Shown piece after piece: positions 23,796-35,532 of a stretch of DNA of 64,000 nt. Numbering within the stretch: the first letter of the stretch is position 1; each line of letters begins with the position of its first letter. This stretch comes from Morinoia aosen (lineage: Eukaryota > Arthropoda > Malacostraca > Amphipoda > Talitridae): assembly GCA_030386875.1 (NCBI GenBank), contig CM059564.1:48318075-48382074 (forward strand), in the 5' to 3' direction. The notes beneath the pieces were generated by a model that saw only the letters and a list, made by a program, of their open reading frames with translations, was not told the DNA's origin and made no database searches. Both the position numbers and the translations under genes were made by a program.

Positions 23796-26700
23796 TGGCG
23801 GTGAGTAGCAGGGTAGGTAGAGCTCGGCTGGATGGTGTACCTCACATGCCGCCCACGCTCTCCTTCAGCGCGCCAAAAACTGCTTCGCTTTACAATGCAT
23901 CTATCAAAAGAAAGTTATGCTTGGTGAATTTAAGTGATATCTTAATAATACTGATTTCGCCCACACAGTCATTTTGAATTGGAACAAAATAAACATCTAA
24001 ACGTCTGTAATGCTTTTTTTTTGAAGGGCATACCTTTTTCTCTTGGGAAAAAATTAATTTTCGTGGTGTATATTTATACCGAATGTTTAGGCTTAAAAAA
24101 CATGAATTATTCTGAACATCGACGTACGACCTAGAACACAGCATTAGCTTCTGACTTTTATATATGATAAACAAGCGAAGCATTGCATGGCTGGTATTAT
24201 TTATAAATAACAACTCACAACCAATCCACTGTAGGTATTAGAGAGTGCTTAACATGGCGGAACGCGAGTAGAGGGAATGAAATGAGCCAGTCATCTCGAA
24301 GCTTCATTTCATTGATTGAAAACATGAAATTTATTGTGCTTTCATTTTTAGAAGCTCATAACCAACGAAAATGTTTACTTCGATTGCTTTTTTATGCGTG
24401 CAAGCTACAGAGACATAAATGAAGCACGTTCGACTTTCAAGTTTTTTTAAATAGGTAAATAATGCGATAATTTTTCTCGTTCGACTCCAACAGAAGTGAT
24501 GATTTTCCACACACAGTATTTTGAAAAGCCTTTAGAGTTCATCCCGTCAACTGCTGAATAGTAAAAATTTACATTTATTTACATTTAATTTTTGCTATCG
24601 ACTCATTTATCTGCAAAAAACTTCATTTAACTCATAAGCATTACAGAGAGTTAATCAAAGGAAAGGTAAAAAGAGTAATAAATAAACGATATTTCATCAA
24701 CAACATAATTTCGGCACTAAACAACCGACTCAAACGTTCATCAAGCCGCGAACACCTCAGAGGTTTTTGTACAAACATATTTCAATAAATTCGCAGTAAC
24801 GGTTATTAGGGAATGTGCTGAATGTCTTACTTTAGGAACACGAGTTACAGAATTTCTAAGCGACAGCAGCTGAGATATCCGTGTCTGGTTCGCAAATTTA
24901 AACCTTCTACTGCCCGCGTGGAATGTAGAGTCAGAATCAACAAAAATTCCCCGTCTTTTAAAAGAGTAAAAGTTGATTGAACTTCTTTCGGTTCATTGAT
25001 GTTGGGTTGCAGCAAACTTTCGAGGGGATGTCACTAGCGAAGCCCGCTGTTAAATTGACGTGACATATGAGGTGACGTTTGTAGGGCAAATCTCGTAGCG
25101 CTGTCAAATGACAGGGTAGTATGAAAGCCCTAGCGCGCGCAACGCAGCGAGCTTCAAGAATTCGGCGCAATCGTTGCTGGCATGCGAGCGAGCCAAATGA
25201 TGGTTGCAGAAAATGAGCGTTTCGGCTGTGCCCCAGCTAGCAATTCCAAGCAGCTTTAACATATGGTTGTCCCAGTTACTGCCTCTTTTGAAAACTTCTA
25301 CCAGGAATACGGGAGGTCGGTGTGATGTAAGCATGTAAGCAGTTAATGCTATAACTTTTTAGTTCTAACATTAGAGCTAACTTTTATTTTCTTGCACTTG
25401 GCTTTCTGTAGGGCTTCGTAGGGCTTTATTTTTTCAGTTCATGGATTCGTGAAAAAGAGAGGAAAACTAAGCACCGTAATTTACATTTTTTGCTCTAAAT
25501 TTTTGGAGTAAGTTTTCCGTAAACAGTTCTTCAAACTGCATTTTTTGATCGGGTTGCCAGATTACTAATTGGTGCGATGTGAGATAAATATATGAAGGTA
25601 AAGATTTGTTTCTGTGTGGGCATAAACATCGTCTGAATACTAGTAGAACTAAATGATATTGTAGCTACATACTGCTATCTTGTTTCAATCTGTTTCACGC
25701 CTCCTCACGCAACCTGTCTCTGTGTATCATAAACTTTTTAAAGCCTAATTCAGAAATTCCATCGAGAATTTTAACAACTTTATCTTAAATCTAATGCGCA
25801 TTTTTGCAGTACACAGATTCATTTGCAATTTTTCCAACAGTTCATTTGAATGCCATTTTTTCTAACTTTTATAACGTTTCACGTATTGTCAAACGCTTTT
25901 CAGAATTAATCTTTTAAATTCAACATTAAGAACTTAACTTTGCCATTAGATTTTGAAACTGAATTCACTCAATATGAGCTGTAAGATGACGATGCCATTG
26001 TTCTGGCTGAAGTACTCGTGAAGTGACTCAAGTTTCTGTCTATATTTTGCGTTCTAATGTCGTGTGACCCGAAGAAACGTCCCGCAAATCGCGGCTCCGC
26101 TTGCGGGGGTTTAATTGGGACCTTCATAAACAGGAAAACATTTCGTGAGGAAGCCGCTAAACTGCAAAATTGACGCAGAACTCTACTTTTTGCAAGCGAA
26201 AACGGCGTAATCGTTCTTGCAATGTTAGTTTTGTATTTGAGTGCCGTCTGAACGAGGGATTTTATTCGAATAATGATTATTTTAACTATGAATGATGAAG
26301 TAATTAATCAGAGTGATTAATACGAATTTTTGAGTAACAATTTAAAAAACCTTTGTGTTCTACTAAAAGATTTGTTATGAACCCAGTTCATTGAGAAAAA
26401 TGTAGCGCAAACGTAACATTCAGTGCCAGAAGAGAATAATATTGCTAGCTGTAAGGTTTTAAAATCCCGACTGCATTATATACATGGGACTGATCAATAA
26501 GGTTTTGTTAAAAATCATCTTTGATACAGGCTATAGGAAGTATTACTATAAAATGAAACATGAGGAGTGGCAGTGAAAAATATCTAACTTGTTGTTTATA
26601 AAACTGTACAACGATAAATTGTTATTAGAAAGTACAATAGTTTACTCTTAGTTTTCCTTGTTTGTAGTTTACGAATTTGAAGCTCTAACTTTATTCCAGT

Positions 26701-27570
26701 GGTCAACTTTAATTTACGTCTTAACTGTTGAGTGCAATTACAACCATGTTGTTTCAAACTTGAATTAAAAAAAAAAAAAATTAACTAGAATGTCCTCTTT
26801 TCGTGGCATGAAACAAATCCTAGGGATTATATAGAATGCGTAAAAACCTTCTACTATTTTTTGCTTTTTCAAGCTGTTAGTCAGCGGCGAGAAACAACCT
26901 ACAAGCGAGCGACATTTCAAAAGGAAATAACTCAACAAAAGCGCTGCGGTTTCACGATCTCGACCCGGTAAAGAGAAGGCTTTGCTTGACTTGGATTTGC
27001 GATATTTTTTGCTCGGTTGCTCGTAGTCGCCAGAGTGTGTCCGAGGGGTGACCCCTTTATTCTTAGCGCTAGTTAGGCATTTGCTACGCCCTGTTTCGGA
27101 TCACTGAATCTACTTTTAGAGAGATTATACGGGAAACATTGAAAAGCTTCTCACCTTATTGTTTAAACAGTGCTGAGCTGACGCATATGGTGGGCTTGAA
27201 TATTTGCAGCCAGAAATGGGTCTAAAATTTCATAGAAACAAAATTTTACGTTAAGAAATTTTTGATTTCATTGGTGCTGCTGTATCAATCAGGACACGTT
27301 CGAAACTTGATGTTTCAGTAAGTGCTTCATTGGAAAGCAATTTTGCCAATGATAAATTTTTCTTTACAATATTTTATCGAGTAGTAGATCGCGTAAGAAT
27401 GATGAATCTTAACGACAAAGACGTTCCTATGAACTTATCTACTTCTCAAAATATTTCCAATGGTGGATTCGTTGACAGGGCAGGTTTCCTCCTCCGTGTT
27501 TCCAGCATCATTTTCTCTGGGGCAGTTATGGAGATCGTGCTCTGTATCTTGTATAGTTGTATATAGTGCG
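23796..27570. other. Non-coding sequence
   Basis: Nothing recognised except the hairpin at 26,081 and a 14-base A run near 26,768. Confidence 0.5.
26081..26107. other. GC-rich hairpin
   Basis: CCCGCAA (26081-26087) pairs with TTGCGGG (26101-26107); inside, GCGG can pair with CCGC. It stands out in AT-rich sequence. No tRNA or other known RNA fold was recognised. Confidence 0.5.
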
Positions 27571-27852
27571 ACTGCCCGCCTGTCTCTTTATTTGTCTGTT
27601 TGTCTGCTTGCCTGCTAGTCTGCATGATTGCCTGCTGGTCTGCATGCTTGCCTACTAGTCTGCCTACCTGTTAGCCAGCTTGCCTGCCAGTCTGCCTAAC
27701 TGCCAGCTAGCTTGCCTGTCAGTCTGCCTACCTGCCAGCCAGCTTGCCTGTCAGTCTGCCTACCTGCCAGCCAGCTTGCCTGTCAGTCTGCCTACAAGCC
27801 AGCTTGACAGCCAGTCTGCCAGCCAGTTTGCCTGCCAGTCTGCCTGCCAAAC
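27571..27852. repeat. CTGCC-rich minisatellite
   Basis: A mixture of TGCC/CTGT/CAGC words. In the middle a 32-bp unit recurs two to three times (AGCTTGCCTGTCAGTCTGCC then TACCTGCCAGCC). Long open frames on both strands (PASLPxCQLACLS-type and the reverse RLAGKLAGR-type) arise from the repeat and are not genes. Confidence 0.85.
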
Positions 27853-29341
27853 TATGGCTTTGGAACAGTTTATCACAAAGTACGGTGCGCGTGAGGGCCT
27901 CAGGCCGCACTCCAATTGGGCGGATGACTTTCATCATCCAAACAGCGCCACAGCAGCACCGTGATGTCATGCATTGGAGTTCCCGTAGATGAAGTCGCCT
28001 CTTGCGGGCTGGTGGCAAGAGGCATTGGATTAACGTGAGAAATAGCACGAGGCCCTTTTGTGTTTGCCCAAATGTCCTTATTTCGCTGGTATTCATTGCG
28101 CGGCTCTCGAAAAATATATAAATTATTTAATCAACATGTAATTTATATAATATACGCTAACTTTCAGTAGCTGCGGCTCTTTCAATTTATGCGCTTTACC
28201 GAAGTGGCTCTCTTGCAAAAATTATTGAATAACACTGCACTATTTCAACATGAGTGCAGGTGTAGAAGGGTGACTGTATCTAAAAAATTCGTCCTTTATA
28301 CGGCGGAGATTGAGTTTGTTGCCAGCAGTGCACTGATTTCCTTGCGAGGAGGATATTTCGTCCCTGGAATGGAAATGAAAACGAATCTTTTCTTGGTGAA
28401 ACTTTCTCAGTCAAATGAAAAGAAATTTACGTGAGGGTAGGAAAGAAATTGTTGTTCCCATCCCCACGCAACAATGAATAAGTATATTTACCTCAACAAA
28501 GCGATTGCACTAGACTTAAGAAACATTCTATCTCTGTAACACCTGTGGTAAATAAATTATTTAAATTGTTTATATATCAAAAGCTGTGGAGCTCATGCAA
28601 GCTTTACTTGAGACACCCCTTCAACATACGGTGGAATAGAACTCGCATTATTTTCTTATTTGAAGGGGTACACTGACGTAAGCCTCACTTGCAAAATGTG
28701 ATCGTCTTGCTGGGATTCAGTGAACTGGTGACAATGTTTTTTTTCAGAGCATTTTTATTGTTATATAGGACTTTTCACCACCGAAAACGCAATGCTGAAG
28801 CCTAAATGCACACTTTTTCACAGCAATGCTGAATGTAAATGCAAACTTTGATGACAAGTTTATTATTCTTAGTTACTTATGTTTATATGCATTGTCAAAA
28901 TCAGATTATCGCAACGAATGGAACGTATTTTTGTGTTTTTCTATCAATTATTTTTTGTTCCGATATGTGACATGGGTATTGCGATACTCATGTGTGAGTA
29001 ACATGTAAGGATGTTAATGTTAAGGTATTTAAAAAACCAATGTCCAAGATTTCACGTTTCGACGTTATTATGTTTTTCTTTTTCTTTCTTTAAATAATAA
29101 AAACGCCAACATTGAAGCTTTCCGTATATATTATTTTTTAAGTGGAATCGTAGAAACTGGATTACAAAGGTTAACACTTGAAAGAATTAATTGTTCTCAT
29201 CTTCATTTTCATGCTCACTTTCAACACGAAAAACTTTGTTTCCAAACTCGTCTTTCGTTTTCTTTTAACTTCATCTTCCACTTAAGTTTTACCGATAAAA
29301 GCGGAAATTTTATTCCTTGAAAAAATTTTAAGTTTTATTTT
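27853..29341. other. Non-coding sequence between the minisatellite and the PLE
   Basis: A GC-richer stretch at 27,870-28,060 is open on both strands without a recognisable domain; the remainder is AT-rich. Confidence 0.45.
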
Positions 29342-29374
29342 GGATATATATATATATCTTCAGTATATTTTGTC

Positions 29375-31043
29375 ATGAATAAAATAGAGTACAATGAAAA
29401 ACTAGAAACCATCTTGAACGATCAGAGCAAATTCACCCGGATAACACGCAACCCTATTGCTTCATTAAAAACGAAAGTCAACAAACTCATAGGAACTGTC
29501 AACAAAGGGAAATCACAGAAAATACTCCAGCCAATAGTAGGGGAATATAGCCCTGGGTACATCTACGGAACTGTTAAAACGCACAAAAACGGAAATCCAT
29601 TACGCCCTATAATATCTCAGGTCACGACTCCTACCTATAAAATAGCAAAACAGCTTAATAGTATTATTAGTCCATATTTACCAGCAAAATATCAAATAAA
29701 TTCTACAGATGATTTCATTCAGATACTGAAAATGACCAATCCCACAGGCGTTATAGCTTCCCTTGACGTTGAATCCCTATTTACTAACGTCCCTGTCATT
29801 CCAACAATCCCTATTTACTAACGTCCCTGTCATTCCAACAATCAAGATAATCTGTGATACAGCATACAAAGATCAACTTTCCTCTCCTCCCTTAGAAAGA
29901 ATACTTCTTGAGAAACTGTTGATAGCCTGCACCACTGAATGTCCTTTTGCACACATTGATGGAACATTATATCTACAAACAGATGGGGTGAGCATGGGGA
30001 GTCCACTTGGAGTAACCTTCGCCAATTTCTATATGACCGCTCTTGAAAACCACATCTTCCATAGCCATCCAGAGCTCAAGCCCTCAATATATTGTCGCTA
30101 CGTAGACGACTGCTTCACTGTCATCGACTCCACAAACTCCCTTAACAACCTAAAAAATGCATTTGAACTTAACTCCGTCCTCAAATTCACTACCGAAATA
30201 GGCAGTAACCGCAAACTAAACTTCCTGGATGTAACAATTGACGCAACAGGTACAAGGTTCATAACATCCGTCTACGCAAAACCTACAAACTCTGGGATAT
30301 ACCTCAACGCGAACAGTGAATGCCCCCAAAGGTACAAAGATAGCACCATACAAGCTCTCATCCACAGGACATATAAAATAGCTTCAACATGGGAACTTTT
30401 TCATGAAAATATTTCAAAACTCAAGCAATCATTTATCAATAACGGCTACTCAAACTCCCTTTTCGATACCACGTTAAACAAATATTTAAATAAGATAGGT
30501 CCGAGGAACATAAACAATAGCAAGATACACAAAATCTATTATCAAAACCAATACTCCAATGCATACAAAACAGATGAGAGGATACTCAAGCAAATTCTCA
30601 AAACGAACACAAAATGTACTAACCAAGACGACAACCTGCAATTAATAATTTATTACAAAAGCCGCAGCATCGCAAGTTTAGTCAGTCGTAACAACCAATG
30701 CCCTATACAGTCGCATCTAAAACAATGTAATGTCATATACCAGTATAATTGTACCCAAGGGGAGTGCGAGCCCCTGCAATCTGTGTATATCGGCATGACA
30801 ACAACCACCTTATCAAGACGCTTAACAATGCACCTAGTTTCCGGCGGACCAAAAAAACATGCTAAAGACAACCACAATACCATCCTAACACGCGAAAATC
30901 TAGTTAACAACACTAAAATAATAAAGAAACAAATGGATTACAACCGGCTGCAAATAATGGAATCACTCCTTATTTAAACGCGCAAACCAACCATCAACCA
31001 CCAATCAACAGGAACACAACGCATCTTGAAACTCTACTCCTAG
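29375..31043 (+). pseudogene. Penelope-like retroelement, reverse transcriptase + GIY-YIG endonuclease, frameshifted
   Basis: The first open segment (29375-29821) has YIYGTVKTHKNGNPLRPIIS and SLDVESLFTNVP, the RT motifs around the first catalytic Asp. The second (from about 29822) has QTDGVSMGSPLGVTFANFYM, the catalytic YVDD at 30099-30110 and NFLDVTI. Near the C-terminus IYQYNC and YIGMTTTTLSRRL (YIG at 30786) followed by a Glu in IMESLLI form a GIY-YIG nuclease. The RT/GIY-YIG pair is diagnostic for Penelope-like elements. Two breaks are visible: an exact 34-bp tandem duplication (29775-29808/29809-29842) shifts the frame, and a TAA at 30975 interrupts the GIY-YIG tail, whose frame then runs through PTINHQSTGTQRILKLYS to TAG at 31041. 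The N-terminal region expected before 29375 is missing, so the copy is 5'-truncated and inactive. Confidence 0.93.
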
Positions 31044-31302
31044 GGACGGTACAGTCCCTAGTATCAATCATTGCATCCACGTCCAATCAACTGTCTGATT
31101 CCTGCTTCACAACATAGTCTCACAAATAATCTGTCCAGTTGTACCTTCCACTACGGAACCTAGGTCACCTAGCCCTCTTCACTTCGCAGACCAACTGTAC
31201 ACCTGCTAACTTCCATCAAATGCACATTCTCCACATTCGTGTTACCGCAGCCACCCTGCCCACATCTCTGTTCTAATAGCTGCACAACTTTAACTAGTTT
31301 TA

Positions 31303-31340
31303 GCCTGATGATGTCCGTGGACATAGGACGAAACGCGTCG
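31303..31340 (+). ncRNA. Hammerhead-ribozyme-like motif of the PLE
   Basis: Core CTGATGA at 31305-31311 and GAAA at 31330-31333, joined by a helix II of GTCC (31313-31316) with GGAC (31326-31329) and a 9-nt loop. The second core is followed by CGCGTC, giving a minimal helix III (AC with GT, loop GC) and a GTC cleavage site after 31339. Helix I starts GC/GC on either side. One extra T (31312) sits between the first core and helix II. Short-stem hammerheads of this type are known from Penelope-like elements. Activity is untested. Confidence 0.65.
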
Positions 31341-31474
31341 CAAAATTTTAATCATAAAACGTTAGGGGAACTTTTAAATTCAATAAATTTTGATCAAAGT
31401 AAACTATTCCGGAAACTAGAAAAATTGAACAAAGTTAATATTAATAACCAATATGGCATTAGTTTTAATGAAAC

Positions 31475-31499
31475 ATATATATATATATATATATATATA
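31475..31499. repeat. (AT)n microsatellite
   Basis: Uninterrupted alternating AT of about 24 bases at the right edge of the Penelope-like element. Confidence 0.95.
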
Positions 31500-31650
31500 C
31501 GTACAAATAACGTTTTTCGAGGACTCGCCCGTCAATCAGAGAAATAGAAATCAAGGGAAATCAAGGTGAATTAAGAACCAGGTTAAGTTAGGGGATGGAT
31601 TAAGATTTAAAGGAATTTTTCTGTTATTTGATGTATATTTTCACGATAAT

Positions 31651-31882
31651 TTTAACACTTTGACGGGGTCTGGTAAAACTGAAGTTCAATATTGAACTCA
31701 AATTTAAAGTCAATTGTAGTGCGTCATTTTGAGAAAAGCAAATATTAACTGACTCGTGCCTTCATTGCGTTTTGAATGAGTGTTAATGAGAATTGAGTTT
31801 GTGACTACCGGTCGGTCGAAAGGATTATGAAAAGGGCCTCCGTGTACCACCGGTGGTTCACGTCGCACGTCAAAGTGTTAAA
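31651..31882 (+). mobile_element. piggyBac-like MITE, complete, 15-bp terminal inverted repeats
   Basis: Ends TTTAACACTTTGACG (31651-31665) and CGTCAAAGTGTTAAA (31868-31882) are perfect reverse complements. Each contains TTAA just outside CACTTTGACG, consistent with the TTAA target of piggyBac transposases. The body has no coding capacity. Related copies lie at 6625-7235 (interrupted), 17924-18149 (inverted) and, as a fragment, 52621-52680. Confidence 0.88.
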
Positions 31883-33198
31883 TTCGCACTAAAAAGTACG
31901 ACCACATTTTTCAAATGAGGTTTTTCACAAATCAAGAGCAAAACTTTGTACAAGGTACACATTTTCATCTCTATCAAATGGACACTTTATAAGTTGCACG
32001 AGTGCAAAGCAATGCTAAATCTCGTGATCTATAAATAACACTTCATTAAGTAAAATATGTAATTTAGTAATTCTCCACCACACCGTATTTATTCTTAATT
32101 TCTCGTAGTGCAAGGAAATTCTGAAAGTAAAGCCGTGGAAGTGTTATTGCAATAAATAATTCTTGTTTATCCACCGTGAGGAATATGGCCATATATTCCT
32201 AGTGAGATTGAAATTTCTTTCACTTTTTACGCAAAGGTGGTATAGTAATTCTCCTCTACAATCGCATGGAAATATTTGAAGTTCGAAGAGACATGAAAAA
32301 GATTTAACGCTCAGTAATTACAATAATAATTATCGATGAATCGGAGAACATTACTCAATGCTTGTAGTCGGTGCCACAGCTGTATTCCCTGTGAATATGT
32401 CAATGTTTTTTATTTAAGGTATATCGGATGAGCATCCACGCCATGCTCTAACCTGTAGATTTAATCTATCTGTCGGATAAGGGAAGAAATATCGTCTGCC
32501 TGCACACATAAATGAGAGGTGTATTATATGACAATTTTCACTTAAGGTAAAAGTCAAAGGTGACGCTCGTGTTGTTATATGTTTCTTCAGCATACGCGAA
32601 CACCTGAGCACATCCACATGTTTCTTAACTCTAGCAATGAAACGTCATACTGTGAGAAATTAGATGCTAAATGAAGCTCAACAGTTGTTAAATTTTAACC
32701 CAATGAGTTTATTGCAAACCGGTTCTCACCCAAAGTTTGAGGAGTGCCAAGAAACTAGGCTCGTTAAAAAATTTCTTCCTTCTCGAGGAGTAAATTTTGA
32801 TCAAAAATTATTGTAGAAAATTCATTTTGAACACTTTATATCCGAAATCTTGATCACTTTACTCTCAACGCTCCGAGTATTGGATTAATCTCAACGAAGT
32901 GTCTGGATTTGTGCTTTGTAAAAATGTACTAAATTGTTTCTCAACTTGCAAGTCTCGGCATTAGCTGAATCACGAGCCGTGCTCCAGCTGAGGTCGCGAC
33001 TCAAATGTTGCTCAGACGCGAGCGTGGGCTGGCATTTCTTTGGGAACATGAGACACTTTCACGAGTTGCAGTCTATTTGCATTAATTCCTCAACATTTTG
33101 ATGTTAAGAGGAATGTAGCGGGCTTTGTCCTTGAATAATGATGGCTTTGAAAGCGACCGTTTATTTTTCTTTTATTTTTGCTCTGGTGTCTGTGCGTG

Positions 33199-33240
33199 AT
33201 TGGTGCATGACGTCATGAGACTCGGGCAGCCAATAAAAGT
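33199..33240 (+). promoter_or_regulatory. CRE flanked by opposed CCAAT boxes, no gene assigned
   Basis: ATTGG at 33199-33203, perfect CRE TGACGTCA at 33208-33215, CCAAT at 33230-33234 running into AATAAAAG (weak TATA-like). The arrangement resembles an NF-Y/CREB-type promoter pointing right, but no coding exon was recognised downstream. Confidence 0.3.
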
Positions 33241-34149
33241 TGGACCACACTTTTCGTTCTTGTGACCGTATTTTATTCAATTATATTTTATCTAACTTTT
33301 GTAAAAATCACGGCGGAAAGAACGGACTGTGCCTGAAGTGGAGTCTTGCAATGAATTGATACTACAAGTGTTCGAAATCTGAAGCCGTCTGTCTCTACTT
33401 GTGCCTAGTACGATTTTTTCCAATACGGGAAATGTAAAATAGATTCTAGTCATCCGTAATATGATTATTTAACTTACAATTGTTGCTTGATTAATAACCG
33501 TTTCATCGGTTGAGCTTAATTTCACGAAGGTTTAATCAAATTAGTTATTTTAAGTGCCCCCAGCTTTGAGGGCCCCCTTTTAATAGTTTGGGTACATCCG
33601 TTCTACTAAAATTAGTCCACACACAACACACAATATCGTTCAAATATTCATTTCCTTAATTAGAGTTCCGGAAATTTTAACTTATTGAACTTTTAATTCC
33701 AGCCACACTCAAAACTTGTCTTGTCGTCAATCATTTCGTATTTTTTGGACAAACTTTTTTCCGACCCTCCTCACACTTTAGGTCTGATAGCGCGTTAACG
33801 ACACTATCATACACTATCACTATCAAAGATCAAGACACAATTGTCTGGGAGAATGCAAGGTGCGTTTCTTGAGAGCTAAACGGAACTGGAGGAATGTCCT
33901 TGGAAATGTTAACTTGTTTTCTGTTTCCAGTCGCTCTCAGTCTTTACAAAACAACAATGCGCCCGCCATGACACGGAGAAGTTCACTCGAACGGCGATTT
34001 CCTCACCCGCATTGTCGATATTACACGAAGTGCTGTAACGCAGAGGATGTTCTCGATATCTTGTTTGGCTCTGAGAGGACAGTCTGCGGGTGTCATTACT
34101 GTGAGGGAGGACAGTGATGAACATCGCTGAGGTCACTCACGAGTTTTGG

Positions 34150-34560
34150 CTGGGAAACTAGAGGGAGGGAGAGGAGGGTAGGGGGAGATGAGGGTCGAGG
34201 GAGAGGAGGTTGGAAAACTAGAGGATGGGAGATAAGGGTAGAGGGAGAGGAGGGTCGATGGAGAAGAGGGTAGAGGAAGATGAGGGTCGAGGGAGAAGGG
34301 GTGGGAAAATTAGAGGATAGGAGATGAGGGTAGAGGGAGAGGAGGGTCGAGGGAGAAGAGGGTAGAAGGAGATGAGGGTAGAGGGAGATGAGGGTCGAGG
34401 GAGAGGAGGTGGGAAAACTAGAGGATGGGAGATGAGGGCCGAGGGAAAGGAGGAAATGCAAGAGGGAAAAGAACTAAGAGAACAAAAAGAATGAGGCGAG
34501 AAAAGGAGCAGAGGTCAAGAAGTTTCCGAAGGCTAACAAAGCAAGAAGGAGAACCTGACC
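34150..34560. repeat. Purine-rich minisatellite
   Basis: The plus strand is mostly G and A, built of GAGGGTAGAGGGAGATGAGG-like words. A longer unit starting GGAAAACTAGAGGATGGGAG recurs near 34206, 34305 and 34412, about 100 bp apart. The long minus-strand open frame (Ser/Pro/Leu repeats) is an artefact. Confidence 0.85.
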
Positions 34561-35024
34561 TCACGCAATCGCATTCTTCTTGAGGGCCGTTTGTCACGGG
34601 ACAGATTTGACTTTTATTTCAGCTTCCATTGCCTTTGGTCGAACTGAAGGAAAGTTGAAGTATTGCTTAAATTGATAGGGGAAAGCTCATAATATGAATA
34701 TGATAATTTTTTTACTGCTATATTTTTCACCGTTATTGCTGGATATAATTTTTTTTCACTATTACATTTGAGGTGATAGCTGGATGTTCTGTTGATTTTT
34801 GCATTATTTCAAACGCTTGAGCTCGTAATTTTTGAAGAATCCGATTAAACAAAATCAGCACTAATAAAGTCATGAAATTGACTCTGACGGAAATTCACAT
34901 CTCATATAATGAAAATCAACTTAACTTTACTTTCAAGCAATTGCTGTCGTCAATGAAACTTTCTGGTCTTCCACGTAGAGTACGACTACGATAGAGACAT
35001 ATTGACGATTCGACGTCAAACACT

Positions 35025-35110
35025 GTGATGAAGAGTACAATGGACACTGTAAACACTGCGGTGAACATTACGGTGAACACTGTTGTCAACACTGCAGTGA
35101 ACACTGTGCC
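35025..35110. repeat. Short-period repeat, GTGAACACTG units
   Basis: ACACTG(C/T)GGTGAACA-type words of roughly 12-18 bp recur about six times with irregular spacing. Confidence 0.7.
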
Positions 35111-35464
35111 TGATGAAACTTATACCTAAAGTAGAAACGAATATCTTCTCCTTTACACGGATCAGTCCGTGCATTCAACTTCTGCGTTCAAACACTGCTC
35201 ATTCTAGTTGTGCGAGAATCACATTTTGTTCTGTTCATTTCATTATATTTTAGCAGCAGCAGTTCAAATTTGAATTGTGGAACTAGTGAATTTTCCAATA
35301 CTGCGATATGATTTTTTTAAATAATAATTTTTTTTTAAAGAAATTGGTATAATTAATCCGAATGGAGCTCATCCGTCATATTATTGTGCTTACGCATTTT
35401 TATATTCACGTCATAAGCCTACTTGTCGTTGGTTTATTGCAAATGTAATTTATCCACATGTATC

Positions 35465-35532
35465 AATAATGACCAATGATTATTATCCATGGCTTATTTT
35501 TGACCAATGATCACCCATGGCTTATTTATAAC
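35465..35532. repeat. Short direct duplication
   Basis: GACCAATGAT...CCATGGCTTATTT occurs twice about 41 bp apart. Confidence 0.75.

Larger units (their letters stand above)
29342..31500 (+). mobile_element. Penelope-like element (PLE), truncated copy with 3' pLTR-like part
   Basis: The element extends beyond its broken ORF. After the stop come ~260 nt of non-coding sequence, a hammerhead-like motif (31303-31340), then an open frame reading LNSINFDQSKLFRKLEKLNK (about 31372-31431) that ends in (AT)n at 31475-31499. PLE copies are typically arranged so that the sequence after the ribozyme is the start of another copy, so this may be the N-terminus of a following truncated unit. A second AT run marks the left edge (29345-29357). 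Outer limits are approximate. Confidence 0.75.

Noticed and set aside
24488-24500. GTTCGACTCC resembling a tRNA B box
   Set aside because: No A box or stem structure upstream.
27680-28096. Long open frames of PASLP/CQLA repeats and their antisense
   Set aside because: Generated by the CTGCC-rich minisatellite.
33860-34117. 85-codon frame with Cys/His residues (KCCNAEDV...CGCHYCEGG)
   Set aside because: Cys spacing does not fit a zinc finger I know, and an equally long frame exists on the other strand. Kept as unassigned.
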